The notes beneath the pieces are model-generated. The model saw only the letters and a list, made by a program, of their open reading frames with translations. It searched no databases and was not told where the DNA came from. Positions 7,667 through 15,400 of a stretch of DNA of 64,000 nucleotides are shown one piece after another. This DNA is from Caballeronia arationis. Its GTDB lineage: Bacteria; Pseudomonadota; Gammaproteobacteria; Burkholderiales; Burkholderiaceae. The DNA lies in assembly GCF_001544975.2 (NCBI RefSeq), contig NZ_FCOG02000005.1:62001-126000 (forward strand), read 5' to 3'. Position numbers and translations under genes: made by a program. Every line of letters starts with the position of its first letter. Within the stretch, counting starts at the first letter, position 1.

Positions 7667-9100
7667 TCAGTGCGCGACGGCAGCGGCTTTCGCGGTATCC
7701 GCCGCAGCTTCGGCAACCGCGGCCGGACGCCAGTCGACGGCGTTGCCGAGCGTCCCGCGATACGATCGGATGCCGTATCGGAACAACACGCAGGCAATCG
7801 CGCCGAACACGAGGCAGACGATGGCAATGGAATGTCCGATCGCCATCGGACTCTTCAGCACGTAGTCGGTCAGCACGCCGACCGCGACGGGGCCGCAGCC
7901 CGCTCCGAGCAGGTTCAGGAGGCCCGTGTACAAGGCCGCAAACTGGCCGCGCATGGGCGCAGGCGAAATCTCCTGGATCGCCGACGGTCCCGCGCCGAAA
8001 AGGAAGAACGAGAACAGCGACAAAAGCGCGACGAACACGAGCGCGACATGGCCGTCATGCGCGCTCGCCATGCCGAGCGTCGAGACGACGAGACCCAAGC
8101 TCGCCACGATTGCGACGCGCAGATAGCCGTGCGCAACGCCGCGGCGCTTCCAGAAATCGCCAAGCCATCCGCCGAAGATCGCACCGACCGGCCCGACGGA
8201 CGCGAGCAGCAGGCCGAGCGCCTTGCCGATCTCTGAGTACTTCCAGCCGAATTCGCGTACGAAATACGTCGGCACCCAGGTGGACCAGCCATACACGCAG
8301 GTGTAGAAAAATCCCGCGCCGAGCATCAGGCAGAGCATCGTGCGACGGTTCCGCGCCACGTACTGCCTGACCGCTGCGACAGGCACGCCCTCGCGCGGCG
8401 CCGCAACGGCGCTCGCCGATCGGTCGCGCGCATTCCTCGGCTCCGTTACGGCCAGCATGAACAGCGCGACGACAAGGCCAGGCAGGCCGAGCGCCATCAT
8501 CGTCGCCTGCCAGGGGTGCAGGGCGCCGAATCCGGGCAGCACGGGCGGTGCCAGCGTGAAGATACCGAGAATCAGGCCGCCCGCGATCAGGCCCGCGCCC
8601 GAACCGAATGGCCCGCTTGCGCCGAATATGCTCATCGCGCGGCCGCGGCGGTTGGCGGGGAACAGATCCGCGATCAGCGAGACGGCGCCCGGCAACAGGA
8701 CCGCTTCGCCGACCGCCACACCGACGCGGGCGAGCAGAAGATGCCAGTACTCGGTCGCGAGGCCGCCGGCCGCAGTCGCGAGACTCCACAGCGCAATGCC
8801 GATCGCGATGATGAGCCGCCGGTCGCCGCGGTCGATGATGCGTGCGATCGGCAAGCCCATCAGCGCATAGAAGGCGGCGAACGTGAAGCCGTGCAGTACG
8901 CCCATCAGCGTGTCGCTGACATGCAGCGTCTGCTGGATCGGACCGACGAGCAAGGTGAGGATCTGCCGGTCCATGATGGAAAAGATGTACGCGACCAGCA
9001 ACACGCCGACCGCGTACCAGGAGCGGCCCGCGCTGATTTCGGGAACGCCCCGCGCGGCGGTGGGTTCGAGCCGTTCCGCTTCGATGGATTCTAGTTTCAT
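7667..9100 (-). CDS. MFS transporter
   Basis: A 477-residue inner-membrane carrier of the major facilitator superfamily with about 12 hydrophobic segments. After a hydrophilic start (about 25 residues) come VGVLLVAYIFSIMDRQIL (helix 1 with the MDR motif) and the loop 2-3 signature LPIARIIDRGDRR. A long loop of charged residues near the middle (TEPRNARDRSAS) separates the two halves. The sequence resembles Spinster-like/hexuronate-type MFS proteins that often serve organic acids or aromatics. The start has GGGGGAGA upstream. It lies between flavin reductase and acyl-CoA ligase genes in the cluster, consistent with uptake of the pathway substrate; the substrate itself is unknown. Confidence 0.9.
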   Translation of the reverse strand: MKLESIEAERLEPTAARGVPEISAGRSWYAVGVLLVAYIFSIMDRQILTLLVGPIQQTLHVSDTLMGVLHGFTFAAFYALMGLPIARIIDRGDRRLIIAIGIALWSLATAAGGLATEYWHLLLARVGVAVGEAVLLPGAVSLIADLFPANRRGRAMSIFGASGPFGSGAGLIAGGLILGIFTLAPPVLPGFGALHPWQATMMALGLPGLVVALFMLAVTEPRNARDRSASAVAAPREGVPVAAVRQYVARNRRTMLCLMLGAGFFYTCVYGWSTWVPTYFVREFGWKYSEIGKALGLLLASVGPVGAIFGGWLGDFWKRRGVAHGYLRVAIVASLGLVVSTLGMASAHDGHVALVFVALLSLFSFFLFGAGPSAIQEISPAPMRGQFAALYTGLLNLLGAGCGPVAVGVLTDYVLKSPMAIGHSIAIVCLVFGAIACVLFRYGIRSYRGTLGNAVDWRPAAVAEAAADTAKAAAVAH

Positions 9101-9276
9101 GCTTGTCTCCCCCTGTCGACCAGAGTTGGCGCTGGCGCCTTACTGGTCTCATGCAAGGTGGTTGCTGTTGATTCGATCGCCTGATTTTTATGTGCGATCA
9201 ATCGGGTATTTGTCTTCTCGCTTGGTGGCATGCGAGAAACGGTGAACTTGGCCTGCTTCGATAGGTTCCGGTCCGC

Positions 9277-10290
9277 TCAGGCGGCGTCCGACGCCACCGG
9301 ATCGCGCCAGAGATGCTCGTCGCGCCAGAACTGATCGCGGCGCCAGTGGTCCGGAAGCGCTGCGGTTGTCGACTCGATCACGCGCTTGAGCAGGAGCTTC
9401 AGCATCTGCGCTTCGCGGTAATCGAGTTCACGCTCCGCGTCGCTCTCCGCCGCCTTCGCGATGCTCAACAATTCGATCGCGTAGGAACGGCCCGACTCCG
9501 TGAAGCGCACGACTCGCTTCTCTGCCTGAGCGTTCGCTTCCATCGCGACGATGCCGCGCGCAGCGAGCGTTTCGACGTCTTCTGGCGTGACACGAAGGCC
9601 CGAGATCGACACGAGCTTGTCGAGTTCCTCGATCGTGCGCCCGTCGCCCATGCTGAGCACGGTGAGAATGTTGTAGTCGATGTCCTGCAGACCGTGGCCG
9701 TTCAGATTGTTGCGAACCGGCACGAGCAGCTGGTAGTAGGCGCGCGCGAGCAGAAAGCCGAGCCAGCCGTCGCGGAAACTCGACGCGGTTTGTCCTGCCG
9801 CCTCGCCCTTCTTCATCACCAGGCCGTAGTTGCCACCGTGGAAGACGAGCGGCGCGTGATCGAAGCTGTCGAAGTTCATCACCTCACCGACGAAGATCAC
9901 GTGGTCGCCGCCTTCGTAGCGATGCACCACACGGCATTCGAAGCGCGCGGAGCAGCCGTCGAGCAGCGGCACGCCGCCGTGACCGCGAGTGAGCTCGCAG
10001 CCGGCGAACTTGTCGGCGCCACTCTTCGAAAACCGGTTCGATACCGCTTCCTGATCGGCGGCGAGGATATGCACTGCGAAGTAGTCCGTCGCCGCGAAAA
10101 CCGGCAGACTGGACGACTTCTTGCCGAGGCTCCAGAGCACCATCGGCGGGTCCATCGACACCGAGTTGAAACTGTTCGCCGTGAGACCGTAGTCTCGGCC
10201 GTCGGCGCCTTGCGTCGTGACGACGGTCACGCCCGTGGTGAACGAGCCAAGCGCCTTGCGGAACTGGCGCGCGTCGATTTGCGTTGTCAT
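9277..10290 (-). CDS. Flavin reductase with C-terminal MarR-like domain
   Basis: A 337-residue two-domain protein. Residues about 8-165 are a flavin-reductase (HpaC/FMN-split-barrel) domain with FRKALGSFTTGVTVVTT, LTANSFNSVSMDPPMVLWSLG and FHGGNYG. Residues about 185-310 resemble a MarR-type winged helix (ILTVLSMGDGRTIEELDKLVSISG, then EKRVVRFTESGRSYA). The same fusion is known from the reductase (C1) of Acinetobacter 4-hydroxyphenylacetate hydroxylase, where the MarR-like part binds the aromatic substrate and controls NADH oxidation. By analogy this enzyme would make reduced FMN for the LLM monooxygenase immediately upstream, gated by an effector. The ATG at 10290 follows AGGAGACAAGC; an in-frame ATG 18 bases upstream is less likely. 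Confidence 0.9.
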   Translation of the reverse strand: MTTQIDARQFRKALGSFTTGVTVVTTQGADGRDYGLTANSFNSVSMDPPMVLWSLGKKSSSLPVFAATDYFAVHILAADQEAVSNRFSKSGADKFAGCELTRGHGGVPLLDGCSARFECRVVHRYEGGDHVIFVGEVMNFDSFDHAPLVFHGGNYGLVMKKGEAAGQTASSFRDGWLGFLLARAYYQLLVPVRNNLNGHGLQDIDYNILTVLSMGDGRTIEELDKLVSISGLRVTPEDVETLAARGIVAMEANAQAEKRVVRFTESGRSYAIELLSIAKAAESDAERELDYREAQMLKLLLKRVIESTTAALPDHWRRDQFWRDEHLWRDPVASDAA

Positions 10291-10361
10291 GCTTGTCTCC
10301 TGCTTCATGCCCCGGCCTTTTGGTTTTTTTTCGCCGGGGCGCCATGCTTGGTTGGGTTGGG

Positions 10362-11426
10362 TCAGCGCATCAGGAGCGGCATGACGAGCCGTCCGAAGCG
10401 CTCGGCCTCTTCATGATGCGGGTAGCCCGAAAGGCAAAAACCGCTGCAGCCCACTTCGATGAATTCGCGCAATTGCGCCGCCACCTGCTGCGGGTTGCCG
10501 ACCACCGCGACGCCCGCGCCGGGCCGCACTTCGGTGATGCCGGTCCACAGGTGCGGCGTCATCTTGCTGCCGACCGTCCTCGACAATTCCTGCTGCCGCT
10601 GGTTGGCCACCGAATCCATGTTCGCGCTGAGGTTCTTCACTTGGTCCTTCCAGCCGTCGGCGCCGGCCACGAGCCGGTGCGCGGCCTCCCACGCCTCATC
10701 CTCGGTCTCGCGGCACACGATCTGCAGGCGCATTGCGAAGCGCAGCTCATTCTCGCGGCCGTATTTGGCGGCACGCGCACGCATTTCCTTGATCTGCTCG
10801 CCGATGCGCTCCGGATAGTCGCCCCAGAACAGATGCACCGCCGAATGACGCGCGGAAATCTCCGCCGCGTGCTCGGAACCACCACCGAGGAAGAACGGCG
10901 GATACGACTTCTGGACCGACTTCGGAATGATGACCGGCTGGTCGACGTGATAGTACTTGCCGCTGAACTGGACCTGCTCCTCGGAAAGCAGCCGCTTGAT
11001 CAGCACGACCTCTTCTTCGAGCTGCTCGTAACGCGCTCCCTTCGATGCCGGTTGCCCTTCGGCGAGGGCGTCCTTTTCGCTCAGACCGGCGATCAGGTTC
11101 ATGTAGAGGCGTCCCTGCGACAACTGGTCGAAGGTCGAGATCATCTTGGCCTGCGCGACCGGATGGATGAAGCCCGGCTTCATCGCGACGAGCGCCTTCA
11201 GCTTCGACGTGCGGCTCACGATGAATGAAGCCGCGACCCACGCGTCCCAGCAATGCGCCGAGACCGGGACCAGCATGTAGTCGAAGCCGGCGTTTTCGGC
11301 GGCCACCGCGACGCGCTCGAAATGTTCCATCGACTGGGGAAAGGCCTTCGAGGCATCGCCGAATGCGCTCGTGTCGCCGAGTGTGGGGCAGAACCAGCCC
11401 ATCGAAAGGGGTGTCTTGCTACTCAT
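10362..11426 (-). CDS. LLM-class FMNH2-dependent monooxygenase (SsuD-like)
   Basis: A 354-residue bacterial-luciferase-like TIM-barrel enzyme. Similarity to alkanesulfonate monooxygenase runs throughout: SMGWFCPTLGDTSAF at the N-terminus, VAVAAENAGFDYMLVP, QLSQGRLYMNLIAG, FSGKYYHVDQP, PPFFLGGGSEHA, and a C-terminal GNPQQVAAQLREFIEVGCSGFCLSGYPH. Such enzymes use reduced FMN and oxygen to cleave or hydroxylate their substrate, and need a partner reductase, here the next gene (71 bp on). The start follows AAGGAGACGAAC. It is the first gene of the minus-strand cluster, divergent from a LysR gene. Sulfonates are the best-known substrates of the branch, but amines, nitrogen heterocycles and other compounds are equally possible. 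Confidence 0.9.
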   Translation of the reverse strand: MSSKTPLSMGWFCPTLGDTSAFGDASKAFPQSMEHFERVAVAAENAGFDYMLVPVSAHCWDAWVAASFIVSRTSKLKALVAMKPGFIHPVAQAKMISTFDQLSQGRLYMNLIAGLSEKDALAEGQPASKGARYEQLEEEVVLIKRLLSEEQVQFSGKYYHVDQPVIIPKSVQKSYPPFFLGGGSEHAAEISARHSAVHLFWGDYPERIGEQIKEMRARAAKYGRENELRFAMRLQIVCRETEDEAWEAAHRLVAGADGWKDQVKNLSANMDSVANQRQQELSRTVGSKMTPHLWTGITEVRPGAGVAVVGNPQQVAAQLREFIEVGCSGFCLSGYPHHEEAERFGRLVMPLLMR

Positions 11427-11454
11427 GTTCGTCTCCTTGGTTGCGGCTTTTTTG

Positions 11455-11507
11455 CTATATGAACAGGAGCAGTCTTATAAGTAAAATGAAGTGTTATTAT
11501 ATGGCGC
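11455..11507. promoter_or_regulatory. AT-rich divergent promoter/operator region of the LysR and monooxygenase genes
   Basis: This 81-bp intergenic gap is far more AT-rich than its surroundings. It holds the palindrome CTTATAAG (11474-11481) and a looser dyad TATAA-N16-TTATA (11476-11501). LysR-type regulators usually bind T-N11-A dyads in exactly this position, so this is the probable operator, but the precise box is not certain. Confidence 0.5.
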
Positions 11508-12449
11508 ATGCACAAAATTAATATCACTGGGTTCGACCTGAACCTGCTCTCGATATTCGTGATGCTGTGGGAGACGCGCAGCGTCACGCGGGCGAGCGAC
11601 CGGCTCGCGCTGACGCAGCCCGCCGTGAGCCACGCGCTGCGGCGTCTGCGCGATGCCGTCGGGGACGACCTGTTCGTGAATGCGAAAGGCGGACTCCTGC
11701 CGACCGCGCGCGCCGAAGCGCTGATCGGTCCGGTCCGGGAGGCGCTGGAAAAGATCGGGCTCGCGCTGCAGGGTCAGGAAGCGTTCGTGCCGTCGCTCGC
11801 TGTCCGGCAGTTGAACATCGCTGCGGGCGATCTGGTCGAGTTTTCGATCGTGCCGCAACTGGTCGAGCATCTCGGGAAGGTAGCGCCGGGCATCGTCGTG
11901 CGGATGCATCCCGTGTCGGAGGGCGATCTGGCGCTGGCACAACTGGAGTCGGGTCAGGTCGATGCGATCGTCGGCAGCCAGCCGCTCAAGGGCATGGGCG
12001 TGCACAACGAAACGCTCGCGGAGATCACGATCGCGACGCTCGTCTGGAAACAGGAAAAGCTCAGGAGCCGCCGTTTCCCGCTCGATCTTTATCTGAAACG
12101 ACCGCATGTGATCATTCAGATGCCGCCGCGCCAGGAATCGATCGTCGATCAGACGCTCGCGAACCTAGGCTTGCAGCGACCGGTCGGGGCGGTCGTGCAG
12201 AACTTCATGGCAATGCCGATCATCGCGGCGCGCACGGGCTATATCTGCAATGTGCCGAGCCGCCTGGCCGGCGCGTTTGCCGAGCGCTTCGGGCTCTCCG
12301 CGCACGAGCCGCCGGTCGACTTCAGCGCCACGCCGCTCTACATGTCCTGGCACAAGCGGTTCGAGGCGGACCCGGCGCACGCGTGGCTGATGCAGCAGAT
12401 TCGGGACATGGCGCAGAAACCGGAGACAGGCGGCCGGTTTAGCGAATGA
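11508..12449 (+). CDS. LysR-family transcriptional regulator
   Basis: A 313-residue LysR-type regulator. The N-terminal winged helix-turn-helix covers about residues 8-68 (FDLNLLSIFVMLWETRSVTRASDRL, TQPAVSHALRRLRDAVGDDLF), followed by an effector-binding domain from about residue 95. It is divergently transcribed from the LLM monooxygenase gene with an 81-bp AT-rich gap, the usual arrangement for a LysR protein that controls the adjacent operon and itself. It is therefore the likely substrate-responsive regulator of the eight-gene cluster at 1820-11426. The effector is unknown. Confidence 0.95.
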   Translation: MHKINITGFDLNLLSIFVMLWETRSVTRASDRLALTQPAVSHALRRLRDAVGDDLFVNAKGGLLPTARAEALIGPVREALEKIGLALQGQEAFVPSLAVRQLNIAAGDLVEFSIVPQLVEHLGKVAPGIVVRMHPVSEGDLALAQLESGQVDAIVGSQPLKGMGVHNETLAEITIATLVWKQEKLRSRRFPLDLYLKRPHVIIQMPPRQESIVDQTLANLGLQRPVGAVVQNFMAMPIIAARTGYICNVPSRLAGAFAERFGLSAHEPPVDFSATPLYMSWHKRFEADPAHAWLMQQIRDMAQKPETGGRFSE

Positions 12450-12491
12450 AGCGAGGCGTCGAGCCCGATGCACTTCGGCATCGCTGGACGA

Positions 12492-12917
12492 CTAGCCGCG
12501 TTGAGCGTGCGAAACCGTGTCATACACACGCTCGCGCACGCAATCGGGGCACCATTCGCGATCGATCGCGGCCGGGCGCGCTTCCCACACATGCCCGAAC
12601 GCGCATTGCCAGCGCAGAGGCGTGGCCGCATCGACGTAGGATTCCGACAGCAGCGCGCCGCCGCGCAGCGCCGCGAATTCTTGCAGGCGTTGCGTCTGCG
12701 TCTCGCGGCGCTGCGAAGCGCAGTTCATGCAGCGCACGTTTTGTGTGGCGCTCAAGGTGTCGTCCCAGGCGTGGCCGCGTGTGCAGTCCCACGCTTTGCC
12801 GGCCTGCGCGGCGTGCCTCTCTGCACGCGCTTCCCGATATTGTCCCGCCTGTTCCATCAGTGCGCGACGCTCGCGCACGGTCTCGCTGAATTGATTGCAA
12901 TAGGTCTTGTGGTCCAT
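12492..12917 (-). CDS. Small protein with two zinc-ribbon-like repeats
   Basis: A 141-residue soluble protein of unknown function. It holds two copies of the same motif: WDCTRGHAWDDTL followed by CMNC (about residues 43-67), and WQCAFGHVWEARP followed by CPDC (about residues 103-129). Each gives a C-x3-GH-x-W ... C-x2-C set able to bind zinc. A basic, Gln/Arg-rich segment separates them. Similar C-GH-W-C-C ribbons occur in uncharacterised zinc-ribbon proteins and near some nucleases. No nuclease residues are visible here. It is convergent with the LysR gene and not obviously part of an operon. Confidence 0.75.
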   Translation of the reverse strand: MDHKTYCNQFSETVRERRALMEQAGQYREARAERHAAQAGKAWDCTRGHAWDDTLSATQNVRCMNCASQRRETQTQRLQEFAALRGGALLSESYVDAATPLRWQCAFGHVWEARPAAIDREWCPDCVRERVYDTVSHAQRG

Positions 12918-12969
12918 CGTCCCGCCAGGGTTCCTGCCATCGACGCCCGGTCGCCGATCTGCCGCGTCT

Positions 12970-13521
12970 TCAGTGCTTGCCGCCGCCCTCTGCTTCCGAG
13001 CGCGATGTCGTCGTGACGATGCCGTCTGGGCCGAAGTGCGCGTTGAACATCGCGTCGCGCGTCACGCCACCCTCTTCCCAGTGCCAGCTCCAGACGCGCT
13101 CCTTTTTGAGCGGATACTCGGCGACGGTGGTCGGCTTGCCGAGCAGGCGCCGGACTTCGTCCAGCGTCATGCCCGGCCGCACTTTCGCGATGTTCTCCGC
13201 CGTCAGCACCTGCGTGACCGCGACGAAGCGGCCGTTCGCATCGAGATCGACCATGTAGGTTTTCGTGCCCGCCGGACCGCGCGGATATTCGAGCCGCTTC
13301 GAACCGTCCGTGAACGTGCGCGCGGTTTCGGGTTCGCCCATCTGGTCGCGGATCTCGGCCTCCGTCGTCACGCCCGGCTTCAGGTCCTTCAGCAGCAGGG
13401 CATCCGGCTTCACCGAATTGAAAAACGACTTGAGCTTGTTCATGGCCTCATCGCTTTGCTGCTGGTCGCAGCCGGTCAGGAGCGACGCCGCGCAGAGCAC
13501 GGCAAGCGCGATTCTTTTCAC
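12970..13521 (-). CDS. Putative lipoprotein with BamE/SmpA-like repeats
   Basis: A 183-residue predicted lipoprotein. The GTG at 13521 was chosen because CAGGGAGG lies just upstream and the product then begins with a clean lipoprotein signal (VKRIALAVLCAASLLTGC, lipobox LTGC). Two related halves follow: LKPGVTTEAEIRDQMGEPETAR and VRPGMTLDEVRRLLGKPTTVA. Both match the SmpA/OmlA pattern of BamE-like proteins, which sit in the outer membrane facing the periplasm. It differs from true BamE in having two copies and is longer. Its role is unknown. It lies 67 bp after the LysM/LytM gene on the same strand. Confidence 0.82.
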   Translation of the reverse strand: MKRIALAVLCAASLLTGCDQQQSDEAMNKLKSFFNSVKPDALLLKDLKPGVTTEAEIRDQMGEPETARTFTDGSKRLEYPRGPAGTKTYMVDLDANGRFVAVTQVLTAENIAKVRPGMTLDEVRRLLGKPTTVAEYPLKKERVWSWHWEEGGVTRDAMFNAHFGPDGIVTTTSRSEAEGGGKH

Positions 13522-13588
13522 GAGCGGCCTCCCTGCCGTCTGGATCACTCTGGTTCGCATTGCCGCGCGCAGGGCGCGGCGCGGGCCG

Positions 13589-14488
13589 TCACTTGAGCAG
13601 CGGCACCGGATCGACCGCCTGACCCGATTTGCGCAGCTCGAAGTGGAGCACCGCCTTGCCGTCCGGGCCGGTGCCCATGTCGGCTATGGTCGTGCCCTGC
13701 TTCACCGTATCGCCTTCGTGCACGAGCAGCTTGCTGTTGTGCGCGTAAGCGGTGAGGTAGTCGCCGCCGTGCTTCACGATGATCATCTGGCCGTAGGCGC
13801 GCAGCCCGCTTCCCGCATAGACCACCTTGCCCGGCGCCGCAGCCTTCACGGGCGACCCGACCTTGCCCGAGATGTCGATGCCCTTGCTGCCGCTCGCGCC
13901 GAACTTCGTGACGACGTCGCCCTGGGTCGGCCACGCGAGCGAAATGCCCTTGCCGCCGGCTTCCGGCTCGGCAGCCGATGGCTCCGGTGCCGGTTTGGGC
14001 GAAGGAGTCGCGGAAGGCGCCGGTGCCGTGGCGGCCAGCACCGGCGGCTGGGCGGACTTTGCCGTGGCCGGCGCCGCAGCGGACTTGCTCCAGTCGTCGG
14101 TGGAAGCGACGGCCGCGCCGGGCGGCGCGATGCGCAGCAACTGGTCGATGTTGACCTGCCGGCTTTCCGGCAGATTGTTCCACTTGACGATATCGGCCGG
14201 CTTCTGTTTGAACGTGCGCGCGATGCCAAAGAGCGTATCGCCCGGCTTCACGCGATAGAACCCGGGCCCGGCCGGCGCCACGGCGGGCGCCGCCGATGCG
14301 AGTGGCGGCGTGGGCGCAGGCGTCGCCGACGTGCCGGCGGTGGACTGACCCGCCACGGACGCATCACCGCCCGTAGACCGCTCGACGACCGGCGCCGGCA
14401 CGAGCGCCGACGAACACCCCGCGAGCCCCGCCCCGCAAACGACGGCCCACGCCGTCAACCTGAAAAATCCTGAACGCATCACCGCCAT
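13589..14488 (-). CDS. LysM and degenerate LytM (M23) lipoprotein, NlpD-like
   Basis: A 299-residue cell-envelope lipoprotein with lipobox LAGC near residue 25. After a Pro/Ala-rich linker comes a LysM domain (YRVKPGDTLFGIARTFKQKPADIVKWNNL, about residues 78-120), a second Ala/Pro-rich linker, and a C-terminal M23 domain (about residues 190-299). The metal site is degenerate: GSKGIDI replaces the usual H-x-G-x-D and VLHFEL lacks the first His of H-x-H. This is typical of NlpD/EnvC-type proteins that activate amidases at the division septum rather than cut peptidoglycan. The start may instead be the ATG three codons on. A separate nlpD near rpoS probably exists, so this may be a paralogue. Confidence 0.88.
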   Translation of the reverse strand: MAVMRSGFFRLTAWAVVCGAGLAGCSSALVPAPVVERSTGGDASVAGQSTAGTSATPAPTPPLASAAPAVAPAGPGFYRVKPGDTLFGIARTFKQKPADIVKWNNLPESRQVNIDQLLRIAPPGAAVASTDDWSKSAAAPATAKSAQPPVLAATAPAPSATPSPKPAPEPSAAEPEAGGKGISLAWPTQGDVVTKFGASGSKGIDISGKVGSPVKAAAPGKVVYAGSGLRAYGQMIIVKHGGDYLTAYAHNSKLLVHEGDTVKQGTTIADMGTGPDGKAVLHFELRKSGQAVDPVPLLK

Positions 14489-14542
14489 ACTTCCGAACCC
14501 TGCCTGTTTGTTTTATCGACGTCCCGACGACCACCGCGCCGC

Positions 14543-14686
14543 TCAGAACCGCATGCCGGCGCCGCATCCGCCTAAAAAGCCACCGTTCGACGCGGCGCCG
14601 CTGCAGCCGAAGATACCGCATCCGGACAACATCGCCCCCAGTCCGAACGCCACGACCGCCAAGCGAACCCGACGCCACCCGTTCAT
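14543..14686 (-). CDS. Very small Cys/Gly-rich lipoprotein
   Basis: A 47-residue predicted lipoprotein. The ATG at 14686 follows AGGAAGCAGTGAA. A signal sequence (RRVRLAVVAFGLGAMLSGC) ends in lipobox LSGC, and the mature part is only about 28 residues, rich in Gly with two further Cys (CGIFGCSG and GGCGAGMRF). It is too short for most automated callers. It lies upstream of the LysM/LytM lipoprotein on the same strand. The function is unknown. Confidence 0.65.
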   Translation of the reverse strand: MNGWRRVRLAVVAFGLGAMLSGCGIFGCSGAASNGGFLGGCGAGMRF

Positions 14687-15057
14687 TTCACTGCTTCCTG
14701 CCACCTTCGATTCAACTTTCCACTTCACGCCTGACACATCCCCGCGAGCATAAAACATTTAACGATTATTCACGATTACACGCGCCAAATTCACAACACC
14801 GGGGCGCCTTAACGGCCCCGAAACTTTGGCGTTCTAACCTTTCACGTAATCACACCGGATCGCGCGCTCGCATCTGCGTATGTCCGAATAACCGGCTGGC
14901 GCAGGCGGCATTTTATCGGCTACCCGGCCGAATGGCAGCGCGATCGACGTTCTGACAATGCTTGACATTTCCGGGCATCCACGGGGCGTGCGCATCGGCT
15001 ACATTCACCGCGCTCGATGCGGGTGCATCCTGCATTTCAATTTACGGAGATTGATGC
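14687..15057. other. Gene-free gap between a small lipoprotein and a GlsB-like gene
   Basis: This 371-bp stretch is relatively AT-rich near 14750-14800 and has no convincing ORF. It contains a hairpin CGGGGC-N9-GCCCCG (14800-14820) and a perfect TTGACA at 14962-14967 without a well-placed -10. It presumably holds the divergent promoters of the flanking genes. Confidence 0.6.
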
Positions 15058-15318
15058 ATGGAATTCATGCAACACGGACTCATTTGGGCGCTGATCATCG
15101 GCGCGGTGGCGGGCTGGCTCGCAGGCCTGCTCGTCAAGGGCGGCGGTTTCGGCCTCTTGGTGGACATTCTGGTCGGCATCGTCGGCGCGGTGATCGGCAG
15201 CTGGCTTTCGGGCGCAGTCGGCATTTCGCTCGGCGGCGGGCTGCTCGGCTCGCTCGTCACGGCGGTGATCGGTGCGGTCGTGCTGCTGTTCGTCCTGCGG
15301 ATTCTCAAGCGCGGCTAG
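15058..15318 (+). CDS. GlsB/YeaQ/YmgE-family small membrane protein
   Basis: An 86-residue protein made of three hydrophobic, Gly-rich segments: GLIWALIIGAVAGWLAGLLV, LLVDILVGIVGAVIGSWL and LVTAVIGAVVLLFVLRI. This is the transglycosylase-associated (GlsB/YeaQ) family, whose members are often induced by stationary phase or envelope stress; the biochemical role is not known. The start has ACGGAGATTG upstream and ends a short Met-rich run (an alternative ATG lies four bases before in another frame). It is a single-gene unit followed by a strong hairpin. Confidence 0.9.
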   Translation: MEFMQHGLIWALIIGAVAGWLAGLLVKGGGFGLLVDILVGIVGAVIGSWLSGAVGISLGGGLLGSLVTAVIGAVVLLFVLRILKRG

Positions 15319-15342
15319 ACCATCCGCGCGATCCGCAGAAAC

Positions 15343-15371
15343 GACGAGGCCGCCAGCAAGGCGGCCTCGTC
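15343..15371. terminator. Bidirectional hairpin after the GlsB-like gene
   Basis: A perfect 12-bp stem (arms GACGAGGCCGCC and GGCGGCCTCGTC) with a 5-base loop lies between two convergent genes, 24 bp after the first stop. No T-run follows, so termination strength is uncertain. Confidence 0.55.
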
Positions 15372-15400
15372 CGCTTCATGCCGATGCCGGCGAACTCCGC

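Noticed and set aside
9175-9199. GATCGC-N13-GCGATC dyad before the MFS gene as an operator
   Set aside because: Six-base arms of GC-rich sequence are expected by chance; no regulator could be tied to it.
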